In this document: in pieces, positions 34,913 to 44,626 of the stretch
How positions within the stretch are numbered: the stretch's first letter is position 1
Layout: each line of letters begins with the position of its first letter
Position numbers and translations under genes: made by a program
Notes under the pieces: model-generated
The model's database searches: none
What the model saw: the letters and a program-made list of their open reading frames with translations, nothing else
Told to the model about the DNA's origin: nothing
Origin: Endozoicomonas euniceicola
GTDB taxonomy: Bacteria > Pseudomonadota > Gammaproteobacteria > Pseudomonadales > Endozoicomonadaceae
DNA length: 64,000 bases
Reading direction: 5' to 3'
Assembly (NCBI RefSeq): GCF_025562755.1
Contig: NZ_CP103300.1
Coordinates: 2,226,501-2,290,500 of the forward strand

Positions 34913-37387
34913 ATGGCATCGGATACGCTTTTCCGCCGCTCCTCTCTACCTGTGTTTCAGAGTGTCGCAGTTTTATTGCTGACCGCCTGCTTTTTTGCCA
35001 CCGCAGACACGACCAAAAACAGTGGTGAAATGCTGGTCAATTCAGAAACTGACATGCCTTACACCCATTATCTGAAGGGGCTAAGGATCAAACCCGGTTA
35101 TGAGTTACAAATTAAAGGTCAGAACAACAGTGACTCGGTTTTGATTCTGATTGTCCGCATCGACAATAATCGCTCAAAGAATTATTACACCCGCTATAAC
35201 CGGCAATTCAGTATACAACCAGGGACATTCTCCCTGACCGTTCCCATGACGGGTCTGAAAACCTCTGGCAAGCAGCCACTGACTCTCCCTTACACCAAGA
35301 TGATCATCTTCACCGCCGGAAGCAGTGACGATATGGTTCTGACACACGCCCGGATAACCCCTCCGCCACCTCGCCCGAAAAAGGTTATGGCCCTGGATTT
35401 TGGTAGAGAGGACAGTCCGGTGTTTCCCGGATTTGAACCAGTGACAGCCAGGGATAAGCGACTCAGCGGAGCGCTGTTACAGCGTTTTCGTCCTTCCGGC
35501 GACGCATTGATGCAAGATGGACTGGAAGGTATTGACTCCTTCTCTGCACCCTGGGAAAACGGACAATGGAAGCTGACAATCTGGTTGCAGGAGCAGGGAG
35601 AATGGGAGTATCTGCCACACTTTATGCAAAGAAAAGTACGGGTTCAGGGACAAACCATTGTCGACGAAAGCTACAACACCAGCCAGTGGCTATCGGAGGT
35701 TTATTTTGCCGGTGCTAAAAAAGAAGCCGTGATTGATGGAGACCAGTGGCAACTGATAGGAGAACGCAGAACCAGACCGGTAACATCGACAGTCACTATT
35801 ACCGACAACCAGTTCACGATTGAGTGGATTGGCGACCGCGCTGCCCGCTATGCGGCCGGTCTGGTGCTTGAACCTCTGGATGGTCAGTTTGCGGCGGATG
35901 CAGACAAACAGCGACAAGCACGTTTTATGGAAAGCTGGCCTGCCACCCTCCCCGGCTTCCCCCGTCCGCAGAAACTCAGCATCAGCGATGAGTCAGAACA
36001 GCCATCAACCAATTTAGAAACCTATAAAGTCTACCCAACGGCCAGAAACTCATTACTAAACCTTAATTTCCGGATCAACAGTCCGGAGCCTGACAACCAT
36101 CCAGTCATTGCCATTGCCAACCCTCGAAACAGTCAGGGACAAAAGCTGGCCCTTAAATCCCGTTATGGTCACTGGCGCTTTGAGCGCCCTCATCCGAATG
36201 CCAACAGGCTGGTGGCCGCAGACAGTTACCTTCGTGCCGACCTCACCCGCATGACCCTCACTCCGGAATTACCACGCCACCTTTACCTGCAAGTGGAAAT
36301 CCCCCCAGACACGGAACCGGGTATCTATACAGGCAGCCTGCAACTGTTAAGCAAAGGGGCGTTGAAAGTGGTGGAGTTTGCCGTCGATGTGATGCCTGTC
36401 GATCTGCCCGATATGAAGCACTCTGTCGGGCTTTATCTGGAACATGCGCCGTTTTATGAATGGTTCCCCGAAAAACGCAAGCTTAAATCCCTTGCCGCCG
36501 CCTGCGATCTCTCTCTACTCAGGTCAATGGGCTTCACCAATGTAGCCCCGTCTCTGGAAACGCCTGTTAATGAGGATCACAGAAAAAAACTGATTAACCA
36601 GCTGAAACAAATTCAGCAGTTCGGTTTTCAGGGGCCCACTCTGGCTTATGTGCCACTCAAACGCCTGTTGTCGATCCAACCTGATGATGAAGCCCTGCAA
36701 TCTCTTTCCAGCGTTCGGGACGCTGCGGCTGTCTCCCAGCTGGAAACGCCTTACTGGTCGATTTACGACGAGCCTCACCCGGATAGGTTCTCTGCCATCA
36801 AAGACACTGCCATCAAGCTACACAGCCAGTCCCTGGATATGAAAACCGCCGGGCACCTCAACAACCCCAGACAAAAAGAGCTGCTCGGTATTACCGATCT
36901 GGTGATTCTGAATCATGGCTTCGGTGTCAGCAAAGCGGTGATTGAGAAGCTGAAAAAAAACAGTAAGGTCTGGCTCTACAATATGCCCGTGCCAAGGCTG
37001 GCAGCCGGATTCTACCTCTGGAAAAGCAATCCGGACGGTTATCTGCAATGGCATGGTCGCATGCCTACCGCTGACCCCTTTGACCCCACCGATGGCCGCG
37101 AAGGCGATGTCATTTACCTGTATCCATGGCTGGAAAGCTGCCCGGACACCATGGATATTCACAAGCGCCTGCTAGACCTGCACGAAGCCACTATCGACCT
37201 GCGCTGGCTGCAATGGCTGGAGACTCAGGCAGAAACCAGCGTCGATGCCAGAAACCTTGTTGAGAAACTCCGTAACGCTATTCCCGATAACTGGGACAAG
37301 GCTCAGGAGAGCCTGTCAGCCAGGCAGCTGATTATGATGCGGAAAACGATTATGGAGCTGGCCGGGGAAGTGTCACTCCCCGAATAA
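34913..37387 (+). CDS. Large secreted protein, glycoside-hydrolase-like (DUF4091/GH123-like)
   Basis: 824 residues with an N-terminal signal sequence (VAVLLLTACFFATADTT) that has a possible lipobox (LLTAC). A beta-rich region is followed by IPPDTEPGIYTGSLQLLSKG, a typical lead-in to the catalytic barrel of DUF4091/GH123-like proteins. A barrel-like part then includes YWSIYDEPHPDRF, whose Asp-Glu pair could be catalytic, and VWLYNMPVPRLAAGFYLWKS. A role in glycan breakdown is suggested but the substrate is unknown. It follows yggT by 53 bp; I see no operon partner. Confidence 0.6.
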   Translation: MASDTLFRRSSLPVFQSVAVLLLTACFFATADTTKNSGEMLVNSETDMPYTHYLKGLRIKPGYELQIKGQNNSDSVLILIVRIDNNRSKNYYTRYNRQFSIQPGTFSLTVPMTGLKTSGKQPLTLPYTKMIIFTAGSSDDMVLTHARITPPPPRPKKVMALDFGREDSPVFPGFEPVTARDKRLSGALLQRFRPSGDALMQDGLEGIDSFSAPWENGQWKLTIWLQEQGEWEYLPHFMQRKVRVQGQTIVDESYNTSQWLSEVYFAGAKKEAVIDGDQWQLIGERRTRPVTSTVTITDNQFTIEWIGDRAARYAAGLVLEPLDGQFAADADKQRQARFMESWPATLPGFPRPQKLSISDESEQPSTNLETYKVYPTARNSLLNLNFRINSPEPDNHPVIAIANPRNSQGQKLALKSRYGHWRFERPHPNANRLVAADSYLRADLTRMTLTPELPRHLYLQVEIPPDTEPGIYTGSLQLLSKGALKVVEFAVDVMPVDLPDMKHSVGLYLEHAPFYEWFPEKRKLKSLAAACDLSLLRSMGFTNVAPSLETPVNEDHRKKLINQLKQIQQFGFQGPTLAYVPLKRLLSIQPDDEALQSLSSVRDAAAVSQLETPYWSIYDEPHPDRFSAIKDTAIKLHSQSLDMKTAGHLNNPRQKELLGITDLVILNHGFGVSKAVIEKLKKNSKVWLYNMPVPRLAAGFYLWKSNPDGYLQWHGRMPTADPFDPTDGREGDVIYLYPWLESCPDTMDIHKRLLDLHEATIDLRWLQWLETQAETSVDARNLVEKLRNAIPDNWDKAQESLSARQLIMMRKTIMELAGEVSLPE

Positions 37388-37420
37388 ACGCCAAAAGTCG
37401 TACATAATGCTCTTGTCTTT

Positions 37421-39307
37421 TCACCACTTGTTTGCCGGGCCATCATGGCACCCGCATAGTCGGCGCATAATGTACCCGGCTCTGGTTGGGTGGGCATAAT
37501 CTACATAGCTGAAAGTGCAAGATCGACTTTCCTCTTCCATTATATACAAAGTGTCCAAAACGACACTGGGGTAACATAAATCAGGAAGTGAAATGTTCTC
37601 TTTTCCATCGCTATTATTTTTACCAAAACCATGTGCATAAGGATCGTAGACAACCACAGCAAGCGGATAGTCCCTGTCCCCAGAAAGATTTGGAAATGGG
37701 TGCTGCAGCTCTGGAAAGGGATCTGGGTGAAGCTGTACATCAGCGTCCGGAGTGTAGTTGGCTGTACTTAACTGTTTCAGGGGCTCCAGTCTATCTTGAC
37801 TGACAAACAGGCCAAACAACCTTAGCTGAATGTTCAGTAGCCGGTTGATAATACTAACCGCAAGCCTCTTCTCGGCAATTATGGCCTTAAAATAATCGGT
37901 CTGTTGGTTTATGTACTCATAAAGGCATTCGTAAACCTCTGCCTTGTATATACCTCCTTCATTTTCTTTGTTGCTCCACTCCTGCTCCATCTCATCTTCA
38001 AGCTCTTCTTCCATCTCCTCTTCAAGCTCTTCTTCCATCTCCTCTTCTGGCTCATCTATAGCCACCTGAACATAAACCAAAGGCTCTACTGTCAAACCTG
38101 ACTGGGTGGCCTGTCTTGCCTGAAAGCTTCTTGGCTCGTCACGATAAAAGTAGCCACTTTTTTCAAAGCAGGTTTTGTACATCTTCTGAACGATTTTGGG
38201 TTCAATGTTTTTTAAAATAATGTCAGCCACCGACTTGCATTCATTGGTCAGATTTTTTGTGCTGGAAAGGTGGGATAATGAAGCAAGAATTTTTATGAAT
38301 CCATTCGCCGCTAATGATTTTATTTCTTGTTCTACAGCCTTCAATCCATTTTCAGTACGCACTAAACAAACAAGGTAAATTGATCTGATCAAGTCCAGAT
38401 AGCTAATGTCAGGCGAAGCCCTGATAACGATTGCCGGAGGATCTGTATCCTGCTCTTCATTAAGGCGGACGGAATGACCGCCTACTTCACCGCTCTCCAT
38501 TTTTTCTTTTATCAAAGGAAACAGTGCCGCAAGCAGGCCTGCATTAACCCAGGCACGGGAAGATTCTTGATGCAGTCCCTCAACCACCAAAGTCTTGTCA
38601 GTAAAAGGCGTTTTTTCATCCTCAAGCAGTTCAGGAATGCGGGGAAAGGAGTTCATAGTACACAAAACAGGGAGGTGCTCCTGACTCTGGCAACCTGTCG
38701 ATTCTCCGCTTGCCGCAGATTCTGTACTTTGGGAGCCTGACTGCGAGCCTGCGCCAGAAGCTGCGCCACCGTTCGAGCCAACGAAAGAGGTGATGCGAGA
38801 TAAAACGACCTTACTGGCTTCTCTTGTCTTATCTGTGTAGAGGCTGGTATCAAAAGGGATACAACCACCGACCGATAATCGGGCAGAATCAGGAGAGACC
38901 ACTTTGTATGGGTTATCTCCGTTTTTAGATTCATCCTCCTGACCTAACTTGAGAGTGACGTCTATTTCCCTGCGCTCGTCAGGGGTGATGCCGTCAACGC
39001 TCTGAAGATAAGAATAACGTGCACTTTCAACTGCGCCATCACCATCAGAATTTGCTATTCGCAGCATTTCTCCACGTTTAACGAGGTCGTTTTCAATAAT
39101 GCGCTTTCGTTCTGCCTGCTCAGACAAGATGCTTCCGAGGTTATAGAAATTGGCAAAACCCGCTACGGCTGAAGCAACAGGAAAAATGCGACTAATACCT
39201 TCAGCTGAAGATTTTGCCATCGTTGTGACAGGTGTTAGCACAAAGGGGAAAATGAGCAATAAACGATTAATTGCTTTCTGTGAAGCTGTATAAAAAGGAC
39301 GATTCAT
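37421..39307 (-). CDS. Secreted protein of unknown function with acidic Glu/Met repeat
   Basis: 628 residues with a likely signal peptide (LLLIFPFVLTPVTTMA). Further features are a low-complexity Gly/Ser stretch (GGAASGAGSQSGSQSTES), scattered Cys residues, and a run of ~30 acidic residues built from an EEEMEEELE unit near residues ~420-440. The C-terminus contains FSYVDYAHPTRAGYIMRRLCG. No family is recognised. It converges with the hydrolase-like gene upstream and is followed on the same strand by nothing obvious. Confidence 0.6.
   Translation of the reverse strand: MNRPFYTASQKAINRLLLIFPFVLTPVTTMAKSSAEGISRIFPVASAVAGFANFYNLGSILSEQAERKRIIENDLVKRGEMLRIANSDGDGAVESARYSYLQSVDGITPDERREIDVTLKLGQEDESKNGDNPYKVVSPDSARLSVGGCIPFDTSLYTDKTREASKVVLSRITSFVGSNGGAASGAGSQSGSQSTESAASGESTGCQSQEHLPVLCTMNSFPRIPELLEDEKTPFTDKTLVVEGLHQESSRAWVNAGLLAALFPLIKEKMESGEVGGHSVRLNEEQDTDPPAIVIRASPDISYLDLIRSIYLVCLVRTENGLKAVEQEIKSLAANGFIKILASLSHLSSTKNLTNECKSVADIILKNIEPKIVQKMYKTCFEKSGYFYRDEPRSFQARQATQSGLTVEPLVYVQVAIDEPEEEMEEELEEEMEEELEDEMEQEWSNKENEGGIYKAEVYECLYEYINQQTDYFKAIIAEKRLAVSIINRLLNIQLRLFGLFVSQDRLEPLKQLSTANYTPDADVQLHPDPFPELQHPFPNLSGDRDYPLAVVVYDPYAHGFGKNNSDGKENISLPDLCYPSVVLDTLYIMEEESRSCTFSYVDYAHPTRAGYIMRRLCGCHDGPANKW
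37980..38050. repeat. Short in-frame tandem repeat encoding acidic residues
   Basis: About two and a half copies of a 30-bp unit (built on CTCTTCTTCCATCTCCTC) encode alternating Glu/Met/Leu blocks in the 628-residue protein. Such repeats change length easily by slippage while keeping frame. Confidence 0.7.
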
Positions 39308-39399
39308 ACTGCCTCGCTCTAGTTAAGTCGTGTTTACCAGAGTGTTAGAATAGCCAAGATTTCGCATTATACCCGAATCAGTCTTCTTCAGTATGAAAT

Positions 39400-39429
39400 A
39401 AGGAATCACCCACCGAAATCAGGTGGGTG
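39400..39429 (-). terminator. Terminator-like hairpin after the GH43 gene
   Basis: A perfect 8-bp stem (CACCCACC / GGTGGGTG, 39407-39414 and 39422-39429) with a 7-nt loop lies 12 bp after the GH43 stop. On the minus strand it is followed by ATTCCTTATTT, a weak T-rich tail. Confidence 0.55.
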
Positions 39430-39440
39430 GGGTGTCAGCT

Positions 39441-41090
39441 TCAGCATACAGTCGCTGTGAGAACAGGCTCAAAACGTACTTTTGAGAAATCAACAAACTC
39501 AATAGCGGATTCTGATTTCAGAGAGCTATCTAGAGAGCTATCCAGCGAGCTATGCAAACAACACAGAGCGCCGGTGTAATACCTTGACAGCATAGTGTTG
39601 ACCGGAATGTTCTTTATAACACCGATCTGTTCGCTATTGCTTTCTGTAGCCACTGCATAACTGCAGTGATAGCCATTCTGGTCACAGGTTATCATTAACT
39701 GTAAATCCCGAATGCCTGAAGGCAGCTCTGAAACCGCCAGCTGTTCGCCATTGAGTGTCACAGCAAGCTCAGGATTAGCGCCTTTTTTCATCAATGACAT
39801 CAACAGATGATGGTCGTCTTTCTGAATCAGGCCAATACCACTTTCACTGTTTTCAAAGGTTTCTGGCAGGTGCAGGGTGGCCTGAAAACGAAAATGACTC
39901 TGCTTCTGCCTAAACCCTGCCAGACTGGCGCTCACCCGTTCGCCAACGGGCTTGCCACTGCGGATTCTCAGTCGCTTCTGTTCTGGCAGTACCTCACAGG
40001 TAGCCGCCCGGGGAACCCTTCTGTAAGTCCACTCCTTACTAAGTTCTGGTGTGGAAAAATCATCAACAAAATGATTTTTGTCGTTTAATGGAGCGCTTGC
40101 AAAAGGCCGTTCGGCACACTTCTCAACGCGTCCGGTTCCCGGCGCGCACACAGGCCAGAGGATGTCCGATTTATTCTCATCAATACCGTAGTGGTCGGCT
40201 TCCCAGGTGACAGGCACCAGATGGGTTTCCCGCCCCATGTTTGAACGTCCCTCGATGTCGTTACGAATACCCAGACACACCATAAACCAGCGGCCATCAC
40301 TGAGCTGTACAAGGTCACCATGCCCTGTGCTGTTGACCCAATAGTCAAGACCAAGATGACGGGAGGTTAAAACAGGGTTTTTGGGGTTGCTGACATAAGG
40401 GCCGGTGATGGTGGCGCTACTGGCGACAGTGACCGCATGATTAAAACCGGTTCCGCCTTCCGCCGTCATCAGGTAATAGCGGTCGTTGTATTTGTAAATA
40501 TGCGGCCCTTCGACCCAGTCGCCGCCAGTGCCACGCCAGAGAAAGTGCCTTTCACCTTTGAGGCTGACGGTTGCAAGGTCCAGCTCCTGCAGCCAGATTT
40601 CCCCCTGGCCGGGATACGCCTGATCTTCCGGAGTATGTGTCCCTACGTACCATACTCTGCCATCGCCGTCGAAGAATATATCCGGATCAATGCCCGGAGC
40701 GCCGTCAATGACCTGCGGCTCTGACCATGGGCCAGCCGGGTCTTTGGCAGTGATGATAAAGTTCTTACAGGGGTTAAACCCTTCCGGACAATCCTGAGGA
40801 ACATAAACGTTGGTGGTGATGATATAGAACAAGCCCTTGTGATAGCGCATGGTAGGCGCATGAATACCACCGTCGGACTGAACATCGGTCAGACAGATCG
40901 GGTCAATGCATTGTTCTTTCCTGTGCAGGCCGTGGCCGACCAGCTCCCAGTTGACGAGATCACGGCTATGATGGATGGGCAGGCCGGGAAACATCTCGAA
41001 GGAGGAGTTGACCATATAAAAGTCATCTCCAACCCGGCAGATGGAGGGATCGGGGTAAGCCCCCGGCAGTATCGGGTTAGTGAAGGACAT
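39441..41090 (-). CDS. GH43 glycoside hydrolase (beta-xylosidase/arabinosidase type)
   Basis: 549 residues. The five-bladed GH43 catalytic domain begins NPILPGAYPDPSICRVGDD, with the general base Asp in YPDPS, and includes APGIDPDIFFDGDGRVWYVG and the acid Glu in WVEGPHIYK. The C-terminal ~200 residues form a beta-sandwich like that of XynB-type xylosidases. No signal peptide is seen, so it probably acts on short oligosaccharides in the cytoplasm. It lies downstream of the regulator of the maltodextrin locus; joint control is possible but not shown. Confidence 0.85.
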   Translation of the reverse strand: MSFTNPILPGAYPDPSICRVGDDFYMVNSSFEMFPGLPIHHSRDLVNWELVGHGLHRKEQCIDPICLTDVQSDGGIHAPTMRYHKGLFYIITTNVYVPQDCPEGFNPCKNFIITAKDPAGPWSEPQVIDGAPGIDPDIFFDGDGRVWYVGTHTPEDQAYPGQGEIWLQELDLATVSLKGERHFLWRGTGGDWVEGPHIYKYNDRYYLMTAEGGTGFNHAVTVASSATITGPYVSNPKNPVLTSRHLGLDYWVNSTGHGDLVQLSDGRWFMVCLGIRNDIEGRSNMGRETHLVPVTWEADHYGIDENKSDILWPVCAPGTGRVEKCAERPFASAPLNDKNHFVDDFSTPELSKEWTYRRVPRAATCEVLPEQKRLRIRSGKPVGERVSASLAGFRQKQSHFRFQATLHLPETFENSESGIGLIQKDDHHLLMSLMKKGANPELAVTLNGEQLAVSELPSGIRDLQLMITCDQNGYHCSYAVATESNSEQIGVIKNIPVNTMLSRYYTGALCCLHSSLDSSLDSSLKSESAIEFVDFSKVRFEPVLTATVC

Positions 41091-41129
41091 GATTAAGTTT
41101 CCGGTACGGGTTTAAACGGTGAGGGCCTT

Positions 41130-41897
41130 TCAGAAAGGTTCGTTTTCATGGGCCGTTGGTTTGTGGGCTGGCCTGAACTCTTTGTCGTGCATCAGCTCAG
41201 AGAGGTAAACGTCACTGTGAATGTGTTCGCTAATGATTCTGGTAAAGAGCTTTTCGTTGGTATAAATACCCTTGGCACGATCAAGGTTGGAAAAGATCAG
41301 GGCTTCCTGAATGTCTGAGACCAGCATGAAACGTCTGGAGGGGTATTCTTGTTCAGGTACTTCATTGCGGCAGTAGATTTCAATGCCCTCTACAGGCGCA
41401 TCAAGCTTGTTAAAGGAAAAGCACAATACCCTTACGCCCCTTTCTACCGCATTGCCCAGCTCTTCACTGAATAGTTCAAGGTTGAAGTCAGTATTGATAT
41501 AAAGCTCATCAACACTGCCGTTAATCAGTTCTTTCGCTTTCAGAAGCAGGTTGTCATAGCCCGTCAGGTTATAAATAAAGGGTGCTGCCTTTTCTACCGT
41601 CAGTTCTGACAATTCTTTCTTTAAGACCGCAATATCCTCAAGGGTCTTTTTCTTAATCTGGCTCAGGATCAGCTCGGGAGACTTGGCTTCGTATTCCTTG
41701 GTCGCCCCTTCAATCATGAATATATAGCCCTGCTGGTACAGGGTATCAATGGAGGAATAAACCGAAGATCGTGCCAGTGAAAGGTCTTTGCCAATCTTGT
41801 AGCCACTGGCCTGCCCATGCTGGAGCAGGTTAATGTAAACCAGGGCATCGGTTCTGGTCAGCCCGAAGGACATTAACTTATTGATCAGTTCAGCCAC
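41130..41897 (-). CDS. TrmB-family sugar-responsive transcriptional regulator
   Basis: 255 residues. The N-terminal winged helix (LMSFGLTRTDALVYINLLQHGQ, then DLSLARSSVYSSIDTLYQQG) matches TrmB-type regulators. A coiled segment (KKTLEDIAVLKKELSEL) and a PLD-like sensing domain follow. In archaea TrmB controls maltose/trehalose transporters. Its position beside malEFG and the GH13 gene suggests it replaces MalT here. A palindrome of AGTA/TACT half-sites lies just before malE and is a candidate target. Confidence 0.8.
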   Translation of the reverse strand: MAELINKLMSFGLTRTDALVYINLLQHGQASGYKIGKDLSLARSSVYSSIDTLYQQGYIFMIEGATKEYEAKSPELILSQIKKKTLEDIAVLKKELSELTVEKAAPFIYNLTGYDNLLLKAKELINGSVDELYINTDFNLELFSEELGNAVERGVRVLCFSFNKLDAPVEGIEIYCRNEVPEQEYPSRRFMLVSDIQEALIFSNLDRAKGIYTNEKLFTRIISEHIHSDVYLSELMHDKEFRPAHKPTAHENEPF

Positions 41898-42003
41898 ATT
41901 AAAATCTCATAACATAATGAATAGTGTACCGGTGAGCCCGTCCGGACAGCCATGTAGAACAACCCTGCTGCCGGACAGGAAAATAGTGCCGGTTTACCCG
42001 GGA

Positions 42004-43782
42004 TTAATTCCCGGAAATTCTGTATCCATAAGGCGGCAGGGACAGCGTTTCATTGTTCACCTGCACAACCTGCGGCTGCTCAGAATTATTGATAACAATC
42101 TCCAGCTGCCCACGCTGGTAGGCGACACAGTCATCATTATCAACTTCCAGCCATTGAATGGTTGGGGTGTTCAGGTCAGGTTGTGACTTGCGCAGATCAA
42201 TCAGTTCTTTAATGAATGCCATAAACGACAAGTCCTGACTGTCTTTATCCCATATCATGCAGCGTCGGTTCGCTTCGCTGCCATCACCACGACCGCCACT
42301 GAGAGCGACTTCACCGCCATAGTAGACACAGGGGGTTCCCACCTGGGTAAACATGAACAGGTAGGCGAGTTTTGCCTTGTCCTTATTGCCGCCACACAGG
42401 TGCAGGATGCGCGATGTGTCGTGGCTGTCAAGCAGGTTAAACATCGCCTCATTCACATGATGAGGATAGGAGGTGTAGGAGCGGTTCACGTCCCAGATAA
42501 ACTCCTGCTTGCTGCGGGAATTCAAGGCAAAGTAGTCAAGAATCGCCTGGGTCATCGGGTAGTTCATCACCGAGTCGTACTGGTCGCCGGACAGCCATGC
42601 CGAAGCGTCGTGCCAGACTTCACCCAGAATGTAACAATCAGGCTTAACCCCTTTTATTACCTGACGGAAGTCGCGCCAGAAAGCATGATCCACTTCATTG
42701 CAGACATCCAGACGCCAGCCGTCGATATCAAACTCTTTAACCCAGTGTCGTGCAATATCCAGCAGATAGTTTCGGCACGCTTCATTTTCGGTATTGAGTT
42801 TTGGCATGGCCGCCACGTTACCGAAGGTTTCATAACGCAGGTTAGTGCCGTCCCACTGGTCACGAGGCTTGTCTTCGTAAACCGGAAACTCTTTGACCCA
42901 GAACCAGTCGGCGTATGCTGAATCTTTGCCTTTTTCCACCACATCCAGCCAGATAGGGTGTTGATCACCCATATGGTTGAATACCGCATCCAGCATGATT
43001 TTCATGCCACGCTGGTGAGCTTCTTTTACCAGGGTTTTAAAAGCTTCATTACCGCCAAAGTGCGGGTCGACATTGAAGTAATCCACCGTGTCGTATTTAT
43101 GGTTGGCACTGGCGATAAAAATGGGGCAGAAGTAAAGGCCGTTGACACCAAGGCTTTCAAGGTAATCCAGCTTTTCAATTACACCCCAGAGGTCACCGCC
43201 CATAAAGTTATGGTGGTCCGGCTCAGTGCCCCAGGGCTGAACGTTTGCCGGGGAAATCTCCGGACGGCCATTGCAGAAGCGTTCCGGAAAAATATGATAC
43301 CAGACGGTTCCTTTTACCCACTCCGGTGTTTTCAGCACATCCCGGGGGTTAATGTAAGGAAAGCAGTAAAAGTTGCTCAGGTCGCTTAATTCCACCTCAG
43401 CAACGGATTCGTCGCTGATCTCAACACAGCGTTTCTCGCCAAACAGCAGCTTTTGCTGACCACACTTGCTGTAAAGAATGAAGCCATAACGAGCACGACG
43501 TTTCGGTGGCGTGAACTCGGCAAACCAGCACTCGTGATTTTGCGTTTCACCTTCCAGAACCATGGAAACCTCACGCCCCCCGGTCCAGCCGTGGGCATCA
43601 CTGCCCCCCAGGTTGCCGCCGTCCAGACCGCCAACCGCCCATTCGTAGGGGTCGCCTATCCAGAGGACAACTTTATCGATTTCATCTTTCGCACAGCGCA
43701 GGCGAACGTGCAGTGTCTCATCATTGTAGGCATAACATTGTGTACTTTTCGGGTTATGCATCAAGGCGCTTTCTGTAATCAT
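42004..43782 (-). CDS. GH13 cyclomaltodextrinase/neopullulanase-like alpha-glucosidase
   Basis: ~592 residues. An N-terminal beta-sandwich domain, typical of cyclomaltodextrinase/neopullulanase enzymes, precedes a GH13 barrel. The four conserved regions are DAVFNHMG, GWRLDVCNE (nucleophile Asp), GEVWHD (acid Glu) and LLDSHDTSR (third Asp). No signal peptide, so it likely cleaves imported maltodextrins in the cytoplasm. The start is set at the ATG at 43782; an in-frame GTG at 43794 overlaps the malG stop. The gene is translationally adjacent to malG. Confidence 0.9.
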   Translation of the reverse strand: MITESALMHNPKSTQCYAYNDETLHVRLRCAKDEIDKVVLWIGDPYEWAVGGLDGGNLGGSDAHGWTGGREVSMVLEGETQNHECWFAEFTPPKRRARYGFILYSKCGQQKLLFGEKRCVEISDESVAEVELSDLSNFYCFPYINPRDVLKTPEWVKGTVWYHIFPERFCNGRPEISPANVQPWGTEPDHHNFMGGDLWGVIEKLDYLESLGVNGLYFCPIFIASANHKYDTVDYFNVDPHFGGNEAFKTLVKEAHQRGMKIMLDAVFNHMGDQHPIWLDVVEKGKDSAYADWFWVKEFPVYEDKPRDQWDGTNLRYETFGNVAAMPKLNTENEACRNYLLDIARHWVKEFDIDGWRLDVCNEVDHAFWRDFRQVIKGVKPDCYILGEVWHDASAWLSGDQYDSVMNYPMTQAILDYFALNSRSKQEFIWDVNRSYTSYPHHVNEAMFNLLDSHDTSRILHLCGGNKDKAKLAYLFMFTQVGTPCVYYGGEVALSGGRGDGSEANRRCMIWDKDSQDLSFMAFIKELIDLRKSQPDLNTPTIQWLEVDNDDCVAYQRGQLEIVINNSEQPQVVQVNNETLSLPPYGYRISGN

Positions 43783-43790
43783 TGAGCCCT

Positions 43791-44624
43791 TCACTCCTTC
43801 ACGGCTCCGCTGACAAGACCAACGGTAATATGTTTTTGAGTTGCCACAAACAAAATGGTAATCGGGATAGCGACCAGCAAGGCCCCTGCGGAAAACAGGG
43901 TATAGTTTTCAGCTGAGTTGCTGGCAATCCACTGGAAAATGCCGATAGCCAGTGTCATTTTTTCTTCACTGCGTAAAATCAGGGTTGGCAGAATAAAGTC
44001 CATCCAGGGCGCAGTGAACGACGTTAGTCCAACAAAGACCAGGATGGGTCTTGCCAGTGGCAGGATAATGTCAAAGAAAATGGTCAGATGTCCGGCACCG
44101 TCAATTTTCGCCGCCTCATCCAGCGAGGTGGGAATGGCATCAAAATACCCTTTCACCAGCCAGGTCATAAAGGGCAGGGAACCGCTGACGTAAACAAACA
44201 GCAAACCGGCGAAGGTATCAATCAGGTTCAGCTTTGACAGCAAAACGTAAATAGCCGTCATGGACAGGAACGCCGGGAACATCTGGATAACCAGAATGCC
44301 CATCAATACGTTGCGCTTACCTTTGAAGCGATAACGGGAGAAAATAAAAGCCGTTATCGTCACCACCAGCAGCGAGATGACCATATTGCTGGTTGCCAGG
44401 AAAAACGTATTTTTATACCACTGAACATAGGGGGTTTCTGCCAACAGTGTCCGATAATGGTCAAGGGTAAAACTGAACCCGGTGAACGTACTGCTGAACA
44501 AATTCACTCCTGGTTTGAAGGAGGCCATTACCGTCCAGATGACCGGGGCTAAAACAATGACGGTATTGATGATCAGAAATAAGTAAACCGCAGCGACACC
44601 GGCCTTTTGTATAAATCGATTCAC
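43791..44624 (-). CDS. malG: Maltodextrin ABC transporter permease MalG
   Basis: 277 residues with six predicted membrane segments. The EAA loop that docks on the ATPase reads EAAKIDGAGHLTIFFDIILP. The C-terminus (ITVGLVSGAVKE) resembles the MalG tail that reaches into the binding protein. malF ends 2 bp upstream, so the two permeases are translated together. The GH13 gene follows with overlap. The ATPase gene malK is in the divergent unit. Confidence 0.93.
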   Translation of the reverse strand: MNRFIQKAGVAAVYLFLIINTVIVLAPVIWTVMASFKPGVNLFSSTFTGFSFTLDHYRTLLAETPYVQWYKNTFFLATSNMVISLLVVTITAFIFSRYRFKGKRNVLMGILVIQMFPAFLSMTAIYVLLSKLNLIDTFAGLLFVYVSGSLPFMTWLVKGYFDAIPTSLDEAAKIDGAGHLTIFFDIILPLARPILVFVGLTSFTAPWMDFILPTLILRSEEKMTLAIGIFQWIASNSAENYTLFSAGALLVAIPITILFVATQKHITVGLVSGAVKE

Positions 44625-44626
44625 GG

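Noticed and set aside
37980..38050. CRISPR-like repeat
   Set aside because: The units are contiguous, have no spacers and lie in frame inside a coding sequence. I saw no CRISPR array, tRNA or rRNA gene in the window.
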